The position numbers were made by a program, and so were the translations under genes. 64,000 nucleotides of DNA from Phylloscopus collybita (taxonomy: Eukaryota; Chordata; Aves; Passeriformes; Phylloscopidae): assembly GCA_027886175.1 (NCBI GenBank), contig JAJNNQ010000024.1, forward strand, positions 7,610,001 through 7,674,000, in the 5' to 3' direction. The number at the start of each line of letters is the position of its first letter. Position 1 is the stretch's first letter. The notes beneath the pieces are model-generated. The model did no database searches and was not told the origin of the DNA. It saw nothing but the letters and a program-made list of their open reading frames with translations. Shown here piece by piece: positions 12,964 through 26,303 of this stretch.

Positions 12964-13128
12964 TCTGGGTTCCAATTGTTTGGTTTGCAGCTCTGCAACA
13001 GGCCCCCTCTGGGCTCTTTGATAAGGCATTGAACCTTTCTGTGTCTTTGTTTCCCCATCTGCCAATGAGTGATAAAAATCTAGTTCACAGGTGTATTGTG
13101 TGGCTTGGTTAATTAATATTTTGAAGAT
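12964..13128 (+). mobile_element. MIR-like ancient SINE fragment
   Basis: The + strand reads in MIR order. First comes a CTGGGTTCCAATT segment, equivalent to the tRNA-derived B-box part of MIR. CAGCTCTGCAACAGGCC and then TAAGGCATTGAACCTTTC follow, and then the hallmark GTGTCTTTGTTTCCCCATCTG with a diverged continuation through GTGTATTGTGTGGCTTGGTTAATTAA. MIR is an ancient CORE-SINE family whose relics survive in all amniotes, birds included. The copy is heavily diverged and both ends are approximate. The 162-codon minus-strand frame that crosses it is a by-product. A relative such as another CORE-SINE is possible; a repeat library search would settle the subfamily. Confidence 0.72.
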
Positions 13129-15231
13129 TTTTTTGCAGTCATCAGATGGCACAACTATAGGAATGCTAAACCTATTAGTTAGCAATCACCACTGAAACCA
13201 AAAAATCAGAAAATCCTGGTTTCTGCAGCTATATGTACTTAATATAAAGTATTTTGTGATATATCAAAACTATTGGCTAACATAATAACCTGGAACCAGA
13301 AGAAAAAAAAATATATTGAACTAAAAAACCACTCCAAAAAAGATAAAGTGCAACTGATTTTTGTTCTTTATCCACATCGTGTGATGACAGCAAATCTAGA
13401 GTAAAGAGAATGCTTTAAAAAAGTTACCTAGAAGAAGTAGGTATGCAAAAAGCTGTGTCATTTATTAATAGGAAAACATTCTGACAAAAAGAGCTCTGAA
13501 ATCCACATATATGGAGCCTAATGTCACATTTCAGCTGAAGGAGAATGCTGACTTCAGCAGGAATTAGGCATAACTAATAATATGGAATGAAAAGTGAATG
13601 TTCATAGTATGCAAAAATACATAAATAGACCACATAACTACAAAAATGAAGGAGAATGCGGGGAAAACCACCAGCAGTGCTGTTGTCACATGAGTCTTGC
13701 TCACATTCTGGATTGATTGATTTATTATGAATTTTAAGTATTTTAGGTGTTGATGGAATGTCCATCCCCATCAATCATTTTAAAGTGTTTATTGCTAAGT
13801 GCACAGACACAGAGAAATTTATTTTAACCCTGAGTTGCTAAGACTTTTTTTTTCATGCTTTTCTTTCTCACCATCCTTGATCTGATTTATTTCCTCTAGC
13901 ATCTTTTCTCCCAATTCTAAATCCTTATTTCCAATTTATAGTGCAACATAATTATGAAAAGAATTCTTAAGATTGATGTTATGCATTATTGGTTGTGGCT
14001 GTTTAACAAATCAGCCTGCTCTATTTGGATTTATTGTTGTGTACACAGTTTTGTGAGGAGTAAATTTTCTCCTTCATGTTGGCTGCTTGTAACCTGTATT
14101 TCTTGTATGCTCCCATATGAGTTACTCCAGACTTTAAAAACTACAAAGCAAGTTCTTTGTTAGCTCATTACTGAGATAATTCATGTTCTGCTCCTTCAAC
14201 AAAACATTTGGAGGAGGCAGAACTGGAATAGGGTGAAACTGAAGGTTTTGGTACCTGAGCAGGAGCAGAAGGTGGCAGAACCAGGATTTCTTAAGCACAA
14301 CCAGGAGCCTCTCCAACAACAGCCCAAGGAATGATTCACTTCCAGGGAGTGGGTTACAAGGAGAGGCCTTTGACAGATTGATTTGACACCCATTAATTAA
14401 ATGCTTTTTTTAAATGGAAAGCAGATTCCTTTCTTTCTATAACCATCCATGCAATTTAATCCTTCCCTAAATTCAACTACAACTGTCACAAGCAGTTCCT
14501 TTTTCCCCCTTCTTGTTGAATCAGACATTTAATGTTTTCCCCAGCTTTTCTTTATAGGCCCTGTCAGTGTCCAAAAAGCTGAAAATATGGTTTCTGAAGA
14601 TTAATGTAAGATTGTGAAATAATTTTCTTTGTTTAGCAGATTTCCTGTATTTGTCAGGAAATCAAGCATAACTTGGTGTTGTTGAAGACAAGCTGGAATC
14701 TCTGTGCATCATCTTCCAGCCCTCAGATGAACAACTGGAAATAAAAGCATGGCTCTGCATCAGCGTGCTGGCACCTTGTTTTAGCTAATGAAACAACAGT
14801 AAAACTCAAGGTAAACTATGTCTGCCAAAGCTACCTTAAGTTCATAAGAGTAATTAAGTTATAAACCCAGAAGAATATTTAAAATATGCAAGACATCTAT
14901 TGATCTTGAGCATCTGGTGACTTGTCAGTAACCACAGACACTAAACCAGCCTGCTTTAACATGCTGTTAATTTGCAGTCTTTGATTAGATAGATTTTTTT
15001 TTGGTATGTATCCATAAAGCTACAAGGATCTTCCCTGCCATTCATTATATTCCTTTTAATAAATGACCTCAGTTTTGTATGCCAGCAGGGAGGTTTGCAA
15101 CGCTGAATGTTCCTGTCAATTGAAAATGGATCTTTTCCACAGGATGTTCCAAAAGATTAAGCAGGTATCTTTAGGCATGAGACCCAGGTCACCTCCATCC
15201 TGTAAGTAGCATGAGTAGTTTTATTTTTGGG

Positions 15232-15237
<6 letters not shown>
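13129..15237. other. unique AT-rich non-coding DNA
   Basis: No gene, RNA or mobile element recognised. A purine-rich patch lies around 14205-14300 and has overlapping short open frames with no domain signal. Confidence 0.55.

Positions 15238-15279
<42 letters not shown>
15238..15279. repeat. poly(T) run, 42 bp
   Basis: A pure T homopolymer of 42 bases. No poly(A)-signal complement or retrocopy body is recognisable beside it, so I do not call it the tail of a processed pseudogene. Confidence 0.95.
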
Positions 15280-15281
<2 letters not shown>

Positions 15282-15772
15282 CTGCAACTTTAGCCAAGAA
15301 CAGTGTCTTTGAGATGACAGGATTTTACCTCTTCTACTAAATTTAGAACAAAAATGTAACTCATCAAGTAGATAGAAACATGAAAAAAATAAATAGTCTC
15401 AGTAGAATATGACTCAGTGGAATAGTCTCAGACAGATAATGACTACACTTGCATCAAGTGGAAGAGAAAAATACCTTTCTCTATAGAGATGTTTCATAGT
15501 ATATTGATCCTTGTGAGATTATTTTTTTTTCTCTGCCTCAAAACCTACTGCCAAACAACCGACCTTTTTGTTCCAAATAACATATATAGTTTGTGTTTTG
15601 ATGGACTAGAACCACAGGGCCAGGTCATGCTCTGTTAAATTCAGTCAATGGCAGCGGAGTAGAACTTGGAATAACGTCAGCCGGAATTTCGTGCTGTCAA
15701 AATACCATTTCCAAGTATGAATAAGCTGTGCAGTAAAAAAAACCACCAAATCCTACAAGGCATCCTAGGGAA
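15280..15772. other. unique non-coding DNA
   Basis: No gene or mobile element recognised between the poly(T) run and the next A/C tract. Confidence 0.55.
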
Positions 15773-15964
15773 AAAAAAAATAAAAATAATCAACAGCAGC
15801 AACGAACCACAAAACCAAAACAAACAAAAAACCCCCACAAAACAAACAAACAAAACCCCACCAACAAAACCAACAACCAACCAAACAAAAAAAACCACCC
15901 CCAAAACAAACAAAAAAACCCCCACCACCCTAACCAACCAACTAAAGGAAAAAAAAAAAACAAA
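15773..15964 (+). repeat. A/C-rich tract
   Basis: Apart from a few G and T bases at its edges, this tract is A and C only. Positions 15805-15930 (126 bp) are strictly A/C. Units are AACCACAAAACC, CAAACAAA and CCCCACC, with longer C runs than in the tract at 622. It produces Thr/Lys/Pro-rich and Phe/Val/Gly-rich spurious frames. Confidence 0.88.
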
Positions 15965-17296
15965 CTTATATGCAGTGTGTTTGTCTGGAAATTGTTGTAG
16001 TTGCAGATTGCATTCTAATTTGCAAGTGGATACAGATTCATAGAAAGGTACCTAAGGTCATGAGACTTCAGAACAATTTTAGGCCATTTTAAGATATTTT
16101 ACTCATGAAACACCACAATGCTTCTGAATGTCTTTAGTGAGACACCCAGAGGAGATCTCTCTTTTCAGCTGAGTTGCTTTTTTTGAGCAGAGCACATTCA
16201 CTGGGTGCAGACTGAAATTCTGGGTCCTTAGCCCTGCAGAGCAAAACCATGGGCTTTGCAAATCCCAAAGTCAGCACTGCATCAGGAGAATCTGCCACGC
16301 ACAGGCAGGAGGCACCATCAGTCACATCCACAATCCTCTTTGCAAATGCCCATGCAAATCTGACTGCTGCATCCCACTCTGTCTGTGTAATGTGTGTAAT
16401 TTAACACTCTAAACCCTGGCAATGACTGTGCCCATAATATTGGATTTGCTTTTGAGAAATGTAGCTAGCTTGAAATGCAGGATCTAGTCCTGGAACTGCT
16501 GCAAGGTAGAAGCTAAAAAAGTGATGGAAGCTTCAATCTTCTCTGACTCCTTCAGTTTTATTGGTTTAATATTGATATACATTAGATGAGTTGCTTATTA
16601 CATCTGCTGAAATGTTGCAGTTTGTTTCCTCTTATGGAGGGACTCATTTTCTTAAACGTTTGCACCATTTCTTGACCATTTTTAATTCAAAGCAGCTGTA
16701 TTAATTTCTTCTACAGCAGTTCTCAGTGCTGCAATTACAGCATTAACATTGAGCTTTTCAGTCTTGATAACAGATTCTAATTTTATCCCATCTGGTTTAT
16801 TGTGAGGATTTTTTTTTGTGCCTGGAGGTGACTTTTCCTTAATCATTTCTTCTGTACAGGATTCCTAGTAGGAGCTTAAAAGGCTTTCTTTGCTGCAAAG
16901 ACCAACTGCTGATTTCTTCTCCACCAGGACAATGTACCAGCAGTTCTCTGGATAAATTGTCTAGAAGGCAATCATTTGGAAGCTCTTGCCAAGCTAGAGA
17001 GGTTATTGGCTTTTGATCTCTTTTCTTAAATAATATTACTGTAAAGTTGCCCAAGTGTACTGGCATTAGATCTCTACTGGGTTTTTTTCCTGAGAGGAAA
17101 AACTACAGAGAGATCTTTTTTTTTTTTTCATTTACCAAAATAAAAAATTATTCAAAACTAAGGCCTCAGATATTCACATGAACCTCCCACTGCAGGTACT
17201 GGGGTGGGGGTGGGCAGATGCACATCTGAAGGAACAAATGGGTCCAGCTGCCAAGTGGGAGTGAACAAGAAAGGAAGGAATATTAAGGAAGAAAAG
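15965..17296. other. unique non-coding DNA
   Basis: No exon or mobile element recognised. Positions 16134-16331 are slightly GC-richer and carry a 65-codon minus-strand frame without recognisable features. Confidence 0.5.
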
Positions 17297-17407
17297 CAAA
17301 ACAAAACAAAACAAACTAAAAACCAAAACCAAACCACCACCAAAAAAAAAAGGCACCCAACAAAAAACCACCAAAAAAGTAAACAGAAACCCTACAAAAA
17401 AAACTAA
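17297..17407 (+). repeat. A/C-rich tract
   Basis: It starts as CAAAA units, passes through AACCAAAACC and CCACCACC, and ends near 17407. There are a few interrupting G and T bases, for example near 17352 and 17380. Confidence 0.85.
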
Positions 17408-17608
17408 CATAATTTCCCTTCATCAGTATTTATTTTTTTTAATTTTTTTGAGACTTGCATTTTATCCTTACATTTGTGTTGACAATGACATGTCTAGCAG
17501 TGCCAAAATGAGATGTTCAAAAGAGATGGAGAGGTTTAGTTCAGGTTTAGGCTCCTAATGTGCCCAGGCAGCCACCTAGACAATGATAAAATATGGAAAT
17601 TTCATGAC
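17408..17608. other. unique non-coding DNA
   Basis: Nothing recognised. Confidence 0.5.
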
Positions 17609-17633
17609 TTTTTTTTTTTTTTTTTTTTTTTTT
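17609..17633. repeat. poly(T) run, 25 bp
   Basis: A pure T homopolymer. Confidence 0.93.
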
Positions 17634-18136
17634 AAATACAACATTTTCTAAATTGTGTGCCGACTCTGAATGTGGAGTTTCTGGGGACTACCATACAGTC
17701 TTCAGCTATCTTTGTGAACTTGTAGAGTCTATGAACTTTACAGTATGATACCCATCCATTACACTAGATGATACCTTAGGGATATGATACCTAGGGAATG
17801 AGGTCTGATCTGCAGCTGCATCTATATTCCTCAACTGCAGGTAGGTTTCCAGATATTTTTTTTTTTCAATATTAACAAATTGGCAAATAGCTTTATGGCT
17901 GGATAATCAAGGAATATATATATATTCTTTAGCTCTGTTGAATTTTAGGCATACCAGTATACATACCAAGTAAAAGAAGCCATAATCCTTGTGAATTTAT
18001 TGAAAACAGGTTTATTACTTCTATATTAGCCTTGCAACAGAATATTTTATAATATATGTAATATGTATAAGCTGGTATTTTATCAGTTTGGACATCACTA
18101 GAGTTGGGCCACCCTCACTGCTGGTGATTGCTGGAT

Positions 18137-18158
18137 CCTTAACTAAGTATAGTTAAGG
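18137..18158. repeat. 9-bp perfect inverted repeat
   Basis: CCTTAACTA and TAGTTAAGG are separated by AGTA. It could form a small cruciform or hairpin; its role is unknown. Confidence 0.65.
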
Positions 18159-18813
18159 TAATTACTGTATTTTTTATATATCTTTAAGGTTTGTCTCACT
18201 GAAAGACAGTCAGTGAAATTGAGACCTTATGTAGAACCTGTCTTCAAAATATGGGTCAGTAGATCACTGTTTGATCCAGACTTTATCACTCAGTCAAAGC
18301 AAATTCCTCTCTCATCTAAGAAATACTTAAATATTTTGTATGAGACTTCTTCATTTCAGTTAGCTGGTATTGTAAGGACACTTTAGATTGTTATTCAACA
18401 GTTATGTGCTCTTTGGGAGTTTGAAATAAACTACAGAAGTTATTGCACTTTGTTCTTTATATTTCCTGTGGATTCTTAAATGCTCTGAATTCCTTCCTGG
18501 TTCTCCCTAGTTGAACTGTAGTTACCAAAACAATATTGCAATATTCCTTACCTGTTGGATTGAGTCCCAGCATAACTATAATAACTCCACTGCCTTCTGT
18601 GCTTTCTCTGTACAAATCTGTTCAGAGTAGGAATTTCTTAGGGAAAAGCTTTTATTGCCTTTTTTTTTTTTTTACAAGGGACTATGTCTCATTGCAAATT
18701 ATGTCATTTCTGCTTTTCATGACATATCTTTCTGACTATATTTTTTTGAATAGTTTTAGCCAGTTCTAATAATTCTTCTCAACGAGCTTTATAATGTCTA
18801 AGGTCCCTCAGAT

Positions 18814-18834
18814 GGGAAGGACCTCATCCTTCCC
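18814..18834. repeat. 8-bp perfect inverted repeat
   Basis: GGGAAGGA and TCCTTCCC are separated by CCTCA. The arm is GC-richer than the flanks. Confidence 0.6.
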
Positions 18835-19726
18835 CCTCCTTTCTCTCCATTGGGCTTTGGTAGCTTCCCACATCTTACTGCCAGTGTTCCAATTCTACAC
18901 CATACCTGTTCTCCCAGCTTTAGTTTAGGTGAAATTGTTATCCTAAAAAAGTGCACGTAACGTTATCCTTCAGGTAACCATCTCATGCATGTTTTTGAAA
19001 TGAAATTTTACCTTTCTTTCAACCACATGTTTAGAGTCACCCTCTTGTTGTGCTTCCCAATAATATTGTTGGAGCAGTGCAATACCTTTCAGAACTGAAG
19101 ACTAAATTCTTTAGTTTTCCTTGTATCTGTCAATGTGTGAAAGCAAACACCAAAGCCTGTAGTGCCCCCAAAACCCTCTCCTCCATCTCAATCAAGAGGT
19201 TCTCATTTATTATTATACATTTTAGAAAAATTTAGACAGATTTTCGTTAATAGGACAACACTTTCTCTCTGAGTGAATATTGAATTAATTGCTTTCAAAT
19301 AAATTTTTTGTGGGGCAGCATATCAAATGTTTAGCAAAATCCAGAAACATTAAATTTACTGTCTTCACTTTGCTGCTAATTATTTTACTGTCTCTCTTCA
19401 CATTATCTTCCTTTTCCAAGTTTACCTCTAATATGGCATATCTTCTGCATGATAGATAATGAGCCTGCTTCTTTAGTGAAACATTTCAATTTTGAGAACA
19501 GGTGGTCAAGCATCTATTCCACTGACACGAGGAAAAAGCTGTCTTGACTAGAAAATAAGTCTGGGGTATGTAAAATACAGTACCTGCCATCTCAAATTGA
19601 ATGGAAAATGCTCTGTGTCACTTTAGCTGTGCCTCTAAACCCGAACTGTATCATGAGCAGAGCTGTTTTGTTTAAACTTTTTTCCTTTGTATTGGCAGCT
19701 GCTAAATAAAAGTTGTTTCAATTTCC

Positions 19727-19745
19727 TTTTTTTTTTTTTTTTTTT
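19727..19745. repeat. poly(T) run, 19 bp
   Basis: A pure T homopolymer. Confidence 0.93.
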
Positions 19746-22700
19746 CTGCTGAGTGAGTGGCTAGCTTGAAGTCCAGTTTCTGGAGCAGCATCTGGCACTT
19801 TTTATGCAGCCATAAAATATTCAAAAATAAGGTGAACCACTTTTGGCAAGCCTGTTACTTGAAACCCAAAGGGAATTCCGGAGTCTATAGCAAGCTTTAT
19901 TATCTCCCTGCCAATGCAGCACATCTAGTAACAAGAGACTGTCTGCTGTGCTCAGACCAAGCAGCCAGAGAGAAGCAGATGACCCTTGTCACAGCATCCT
20001 GCCCTGATTTTGGCCTGACAGGTACTGAGGGTTTCCTGACTAAGCAAAATTCTGAGCAATTACAGTTGAGATGTAGAGGGACACCTCGTTGTGCTGTCAT
20101 ACTTTTTTTTTTGTGATGGATCAAAGTATGACAGATTATATATGTGGGCTGGAAAACTAAACTTCAGAAAGAGATTGGCCACCCTGAAAGCTGAAACCCA
20201 CCAGCTCACCCACCAGGTGATTTCTTGGCAGGCTGGTACTCAAGAGGTGGAAATAGGAATTCATTTAATCTTCACAGCATTAATTTTAGTGCTATTAAAA
20301 AAGTCCAAGCCCTTTGATTGTTTACTGTTGGAAAGATGGTTAAGACCTACACCAGTGATGGAGGTAATAATACACCAGGAAGCAGAGAAATATAAAGCAC
20401 AAGGTGCTTGTTGCAGTGGCACCAGGTGCTTAGAGTGATGAGAGACCAGGGAGAGAAGATTCTCCTCTCAGGCAAAAACTACCCAGGAAGTGTGTCTCTA
20501 AAATGCTTTATGCAGCATTAGCAGGGTGTTGCCTGCTGGGAAAAAGTTCTTAGATGTAAAAGCACAGCAAGGAGAAGGTTTGATTTAATAAAATGTTTAT
20601 TTCTGTTTGTGAAGAGTGCAGGACTGATGCTCAGCTGGAGTAGGCTGGCACGTCTCCACTGAACTACAGCTGCCAGCTTCAGGAAGTTATCTATGCTTTC
20701 AATACATTTGTGCTTTTGTAAGACAGCTCTGTGCATTTTTATTTTTTTTTTTCTTTCTTGTGCTATTCCAGCTTTTACCTTATGGTCCTTGCAATTTTGT
20801 TTGTCTCAGAAGAAGCTGCCGTGTCCCTTTTATCTGTGATGGGAAAGTGAGGCTAGCCCTCACAAAGATGGCAATTCTTAAGGCTTAAATATAGTTATCT
20901 GTCCCCTCTGTGATTCTTTCAGAGTCCCTGAACTGAGATAACTGTGGCACTGGCAGAGAAAGGAGGTTGCAGCAATCCATATATGTTAGTGCCTGTGACA
21001 CTCTCGAGGGGATGAGAGGATTTCAGATTAGTCAGATACCTAGCTAGCCCGAAGCTGAAAGGAAAGGGTCCAGGGACAAGTAGTCTGATGGGTATCACCT
21101 TCTCTATTGTATCCTCCATGTTATAGCTTTTGAAAGCTTTGGGCATAGGTATTGCCCTTGGAAACTGCTATCTACCACTGTGCTACAGACTTTATCTGCT
21201 GGCTGATAGGAATATGGTAAATTAGGTTTTAAGCTTTGCATGTAAAATGTAATTTAAGCTCCTCAAGACTCAGTTTCGAAGTCCACAGAGAGAAGGGAGA
21301 CAAAAATCATTTTAAGTCAGTAAATTGAAGATTCTTCTTTATTTTCCTAATATGCTCTCAGGTACACTGTAAGTGGTGGTTAGGGGCCTAGAGCATGTAT
21401 TCATTTCTCTCCAGTGTGTTTTCTAATGTCCCTCTTTACAGGAAAAAAAATGCAGCAGTGAAGTCATTATACCACTTCACTGTAGACAAGGCAAGTGATT
21501 CTGAGGTTTATTAATCCCTGGAGTAACCTAATGGCATACTCTATGTCCTGTAAAAATGGACATTTTGAAAAAGCCTTGGTTTCCCCACAAGAAACACTGC
21601 TTCACCAGCAGGCTGGCATGGAAAGGTTCAAGACCAGGATAAGTGTAAAAAATGCATCCTCATGGGGATAGCACTCAGCAATTCATTTAGCACAGCTTTT
21701 GATTCAGAGTTATAAATAGTGGAAAAGCAAATATTTAGCAGCTCTGCCATTCCTTTGTGTAGGGGTGCACACGTATCAGAGGGGTCCAAAAAGAGAAGGC
21801 AACACAGGCTGCTATCTATGAAACTATCATATCTCCTTTTGAGGTGAGAAAATGAGACACAGGGTGAGTAATGAATGAGCACCCAAGTGCATTTGTGTGT
21901 GCTATTTATGTGGATGCTTTGGGGGTTTTGTGTTCATGTTTAGAGGAAAAGAAAGAAAGGAGAGAAAAGGAGACAAGAAGGAAAGGCTCACGGAAATGTA
22001 AAATGATGTTGTTGTAAATGTTGTTTTAGAAATGTTTGTGGTGCAGATGCTTCATTTTACATTCTTAAGACCATATATGAGCAAAGAAAAAGGCCTCCTT
22101 TGTAGACTGCTGGCAGAACCAGAAGACAAAAAAGGATAGGACCAGAATGCACCCCAGCTCAGCAACTGGTAGTTCTGTCACCCTCCCTGGCATCCCTCTC
22201 TGTCTCTTTCCCCATGACTGGTGCTCAGACACAGGTCATGTCCTGCCCTCTCCTGCCTCCACGTGACCCAGATACTTTGCATCACTTAAAAAAAAAACCA
22301 AAAAAATCAAATCCACTTCCATCCCTAATAAATGTTTCAAGTCCTTAAATGTCAGCTTTGGTCTCATCCTAGTACAATCTATAGCAGCCTGCCTTCTGCT
22401 TGAACTGATCATCTGCTCAGAAACAATTTTAGAACTGACTTCCCGTCCAGATTGAAGACAGAAATCCTGCTCCAGTGGCCTTTGAGAAGACTATTTTGTG
22501 CACTGAAATAACTTTTTAATGCAAAAAAACAAAGCAAAATTAAAAAGCTTTTTCCTCTCTAAGCCAAAGACAACATGCAAAGAATATGGGAAGATTGAAG
22601 GTGTCTGTGTCTGCATATAAAATGTACTTCCAAGAGCTTTATGAAACATTTCTAAATGTTTATAAATAATCTAAATATATGTCTCTAGAGTATCATATAA

Positions 22701-24508
22701 ATTTATCTTTTCTTTTGAGTTATAAATGCTGAAGTTAAAAAAACTCATGGATAACATGATTTTAAACGCTTCTGAGATTAAGTTCTTCATTTGCTTGTGT
22801 ACGTTCAACATATAAAAAAAAAAAAAAGGTTTTGCTCTCTTGCAGAGACAGAGTACCACTGCCATACAGCAGTGAAATTGGCCCTTTTTTAAAGTGATTT
22901 TGAAATGGGTGATTTTGAAAAGGCAGATTACATCTGGTTTAGAGGTATTAAACCTTGTCCCGTTCAAAATCCTTAAAAACTTGTTAACAAACTTTTATTG
23001 TTGAACAGTGTATGAAGAAATATACATGTTGGAAAGGATCCTCAGTTTACTGAGGAAATTTCATGGACTATAGACTCTTGATATTATGCTATTGTCAGAT
23101 TCTCTTACAGGGTTATCTGATAAAACTGTGTCAGTAAATATTGTAGTTCACACATTTTTATGTTTGAGATTAAAAAAGGAGAAGTCTTATACGTTTTCTG
23201 CAAGTGTTTCAGACAATTCTTTAATATTTCTTTCTGAGAGCCATCTGGGAGATGCATGCAGCTTATTCAAGCCTTTGAAATTATTCACAGAAGTAATTTG
23301 TTACTTCTTTTGCAGAGGGATACAAGAAATCTCCCCCTTTCTCATTTTGATTGCTTCTTTTCCTTTATTATTATTCCCCTGTTGCACAGTTTTTGAACTG
23401 CTACAAAATATAAAACTATTTTTATCACAAAAGAATATTCATAATGATATAAAACATATTTCAATTTATTTAGCCTTTTCTGGGATAAAGTCCAATTACA
23501 GTCTTTAAAGTATATCCCAGCTGATATTATTCTTCCATAGAAATTTCAAGATATGTTTTTTGATAAAGACTCATTTAAATAATGTATCTTGACTTTTTGC
23601 TGATTTAAATGTTCTGTAAAATAGATGCAGCATTGTCAGTGACTGCTGTGTAGTTACCATATATATTTATGCTCAAGCTGTCTTTTCCATTTTTAATCAT
23701 CTTATCTCTGCGCTGAGCATTTACATTTTCATGGAACTGAACTCTCTACAGAACATTATATATATTTGGTTTTCAGTCATGCTGTGTTTTTAATGACTTC
23801 AAATACTTACAGTAAACACAAAACTTGAACCTAGTCAAGTGTTTAGCCAGGTGATTAATTTTTAGCACTCAAAGCTGAGATATTTTGGTGGAACTGTTCA
23901 CAGGAGTGTTTTTCCAGGCCCAGGCAAAACTGAGTACTGTGAAACCCTGAGGCAAATGTAGGTGCCTTCTAAAGCTTGTAGCACTAAAAAGCTCCCCAGA
24001 CTGAGAGAGACAGAGATTGTTTTTTCTTGTAGTGAAGTAGGTTTTACCATATGATGTGTCCTAGGAGAGACAGGGTTCAGCATGACTCAGGCAGACACCT
24101 ACGACTTAGTATCAGGAGCATAATCTTCACTTACCAAAACACATCTAAATTATTCTGTATTTAGGTTGACCCTAAATACAAAACTTTCATCAAGTTCATT
24201 CTGTGTGGGCTGGTTTATTTGCCATCCTCCAAAGATGAATTTCTCTCCTGTTCATAAATTTCTTTTTTCTTGTTCATTTGTATGAAAAGACTGCAGGTTC
24301 CCAACTGTTCTTTTGTTAAGCTGGAGTGCTTGATTTACTGTGTGCATTTCTTGCCACATATTAAGAGCTGCTCTGAGCAAGTTCCATTCACTGCCACTGC
24401 AATAACTAAATAAGCCTGCCAATGTTAAATTTGGGATGTAACAGGTGTAAAATCAATCAATCTCCTTACAGAAATGTAGCAATGTCTTCTTGTTTCATTT
24501 CTCATACA
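19746..24508. other. unique AT-rich non-coding DNA
   Basis: No recognisable exon or mobile element. The two longest frames are 19757-20116 (119 codons, +) and 23086-23508 (140 codons, +). Neither has a domain, a repeat pattern or a convincing initiation context. The second lies in T-rich DNA, where stops are scarce and Phe/Leu are common. A purine-rich GAAAG patch lies at about 21945-21985. Confidence 0.5.
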
Positions 24509-24553
24509 AAAAAAAAAAAAAAAAAGAAAGAAAAAAAAAAAAGAAAAAAAGAA
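24509..24553 (+). repeat. A-rich run with G interruptions
   Basis: A17 followed by GAAAG, A12, GAAAAAAAGAAGG. It is simple purine sequence. Its open frame is Lys/Arg-rich and not a gene. Confidence 0.9.
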
Positions 24554-26303
24554 GGTCTGGTAGGTCAGTCCTCTTTCAGATTCATGACTGTATACTGAAA
24601 ATTATAGACATCATAACCTGTATATTTGCAGCTGTCCCTCAGCTCCTCCTCTGCCCTGGATCCATGGCACATTTGCAGTAAACTGAAGGAGACTCCTAGG
24701 TACAGAGTGGGTTTCAATTATTTAATAATATGAGTTTATTAAATTATGTCTGTCTATTGTTTTCATATTGCTTTGTGGTTTTTCTGCCAGCCTCATAAAA
24801 TTCCTTTCTTCCTTGCTTGCCAGATGCATGGCTTGGTCTCTAAACCACAGCAAAGATGAGTCACTCTGCATTTCCCTCTTCCCTTGTTTCCTGCCCAAAT
24901 TACAGGAAGCATTTTGGATCAAATCGGATCTCTCACGTTTTGTCTTCAATTTTTTCAAGCTGTTGTTCATTATTTATTGTTAGTGAAGCTCCTTCATTTA
25001 TGGTTTGGGTTTTTTTTAAAAAAAGTGTAAAACTATTTTTCTCAATTCCATTAGATCTGCAGAAATTTATGTACATGCATAAAAAAGACTTATTACTGGA
25101 ACCAGCTTTTTAGAGCAGTCCTTAATTAAAAATATAGATCTTCTTAATCATAGAAGGGTTTGACATAAAAGTGTTTTCTTGATCCAGAACAAGTTCCAGC
25201 AGTAGCAGCAGTAGGAGTGTGTCTGGAACTGCAGATGTAAACTGGATATGAATAGGCAGCATCTGTGGTGGTTTTTTGCTGTTACTGCTAAGGCTTCAAA
25301 CTATTTTTGTAGGGTTGCTGGTGGTTTCCAGGGGTTCTATGTGCTAGTTTATTTGGTTGACCTTTTTTTTTTTTTTTTTTTGAAGAAATGTAAAAGTAAT
25401 CTAGAAGTTCTATAATGTATATGAGAAAATCTGTATTTCTAGGAATAACTAGAATTGATTTAACATTCTGGAAGCAAAGATTTTTGAAATGCTAAGAGAA
25501 AAGGCTAAGGCAAAAAAAAGAAAGCAGAAGGACAGGCTGATCTATTAATCTTTATTTTGTTGCTTAACCTGATAGATTGTTTCATTGTTTCAGTCTTTTA
25601 ATTGCAACTAATCATGGAAAAGGAAGTCTATTAAAAAGTGGAAAAAAATCTACAGTGCTTTGCTTTGTGGTGGGCTACTGGCTTGTACCTGAAAACGACT
25701 AAGGTGGCAGCTGCCAATTCATTTTATAGCTCTTTGCTTTACCATTTCATACAGCTGGCTGGAAATGTTCTAATGTTCTAGATGGGGTTTGTTTGTTTGT
25801 TTGTTTGTTTGTTTTACTCATATGTAGTTTGAAGTTGGCCTCAATTGGTTTGGTGCAGAGTTCTCTGCTAAGAAAAGAATCTTCTTTACCTATGTGCTAC
25901 GGGTATCTTTTTGCACACTTAGGAAACTTCCCCATCCCTCCTCCTCCTGTACCTGATTTTTTTCAGTAGTAGTAAGGAAAAAGTGTTGACTTGTGTTACT
26001 TTGGATTGTCTTGGGTTCCTGTGGAGCAGGTTCATAAAAGATGCATCCACTGCTCTTTCTGTGCTGTTTTCCCCTCTGTCCCTTTCCTCCCCCCATCCCA
26101 AAAATGCTTTTAAACCCAGCTGTTAAAATGATCCAAAGTTTGGCCTCTGAAGTCATGAAAACAGAAAGCTTCTCTGAGTTTGTGAGCCTCGGTCAATTAT
26201 AGAGCTAAATAATTCTGTTAATATAAATATCCAATGAGTTGAGAATATTCATGTAAATATCCTGAGTTGAATGTTCAGGATTCCCTCTGTTAGGAAGCAG
26301 AAA
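24554..26303. other. unique non-coding DNA with T runs
   Basis: A 19-bp poly(T) occupies 25363-25381, and a (GTTT)n microsatellite of about seven units occupies 25785-25815. The rest is unique. No coding exon recognised. Confidence 0.55.
25785..25815. repeat. (GTTT)n microsatellite
   Basis: GGGGTTT followed by about seven GTTT units. It is CAAA on the other strand and related in composition to the A/C tracts. Confidence 0.88.

Larger units (their letters stand above)
17634..19726. other. unique AT-rich non-coding DNA with two small hairpins
   Basis: No gene recognised. A degenerate direct repeat (GATACCTTAGGGATAT then GATACCTAGGGAATG) occupies about 17769-17800. Short perfect inverted repeats lie at 18137-18158 and 18814-18834. 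Two T runs occur near 17856 and 18660. Confidence 0.55.

Noticed and set aside
12697..13185. 162-codon minus-strand open frame
   Set aside because: It reads antisense through the AAT microsatellite and the MIR-like SINE. No protein family is recognisable.
18811..18835. CR1 fragment suggested by GGGAAGGACC
   Set aside because: Only about ten bases agree, and the sequence on either side does not continue as CR1.
19757..20116. 119-codon plus-strand open frame
   Set aside because: No domain, and a minus-strand frame overlaps much of it. I could not support coding use.
23086..23508. 140-codon plus-strand open frame
   Set aside because: It is Phe/Leu/Ser-rich in T-rich DNA, with no domain and no conserved pattern. 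Chance is the simpler explanation.
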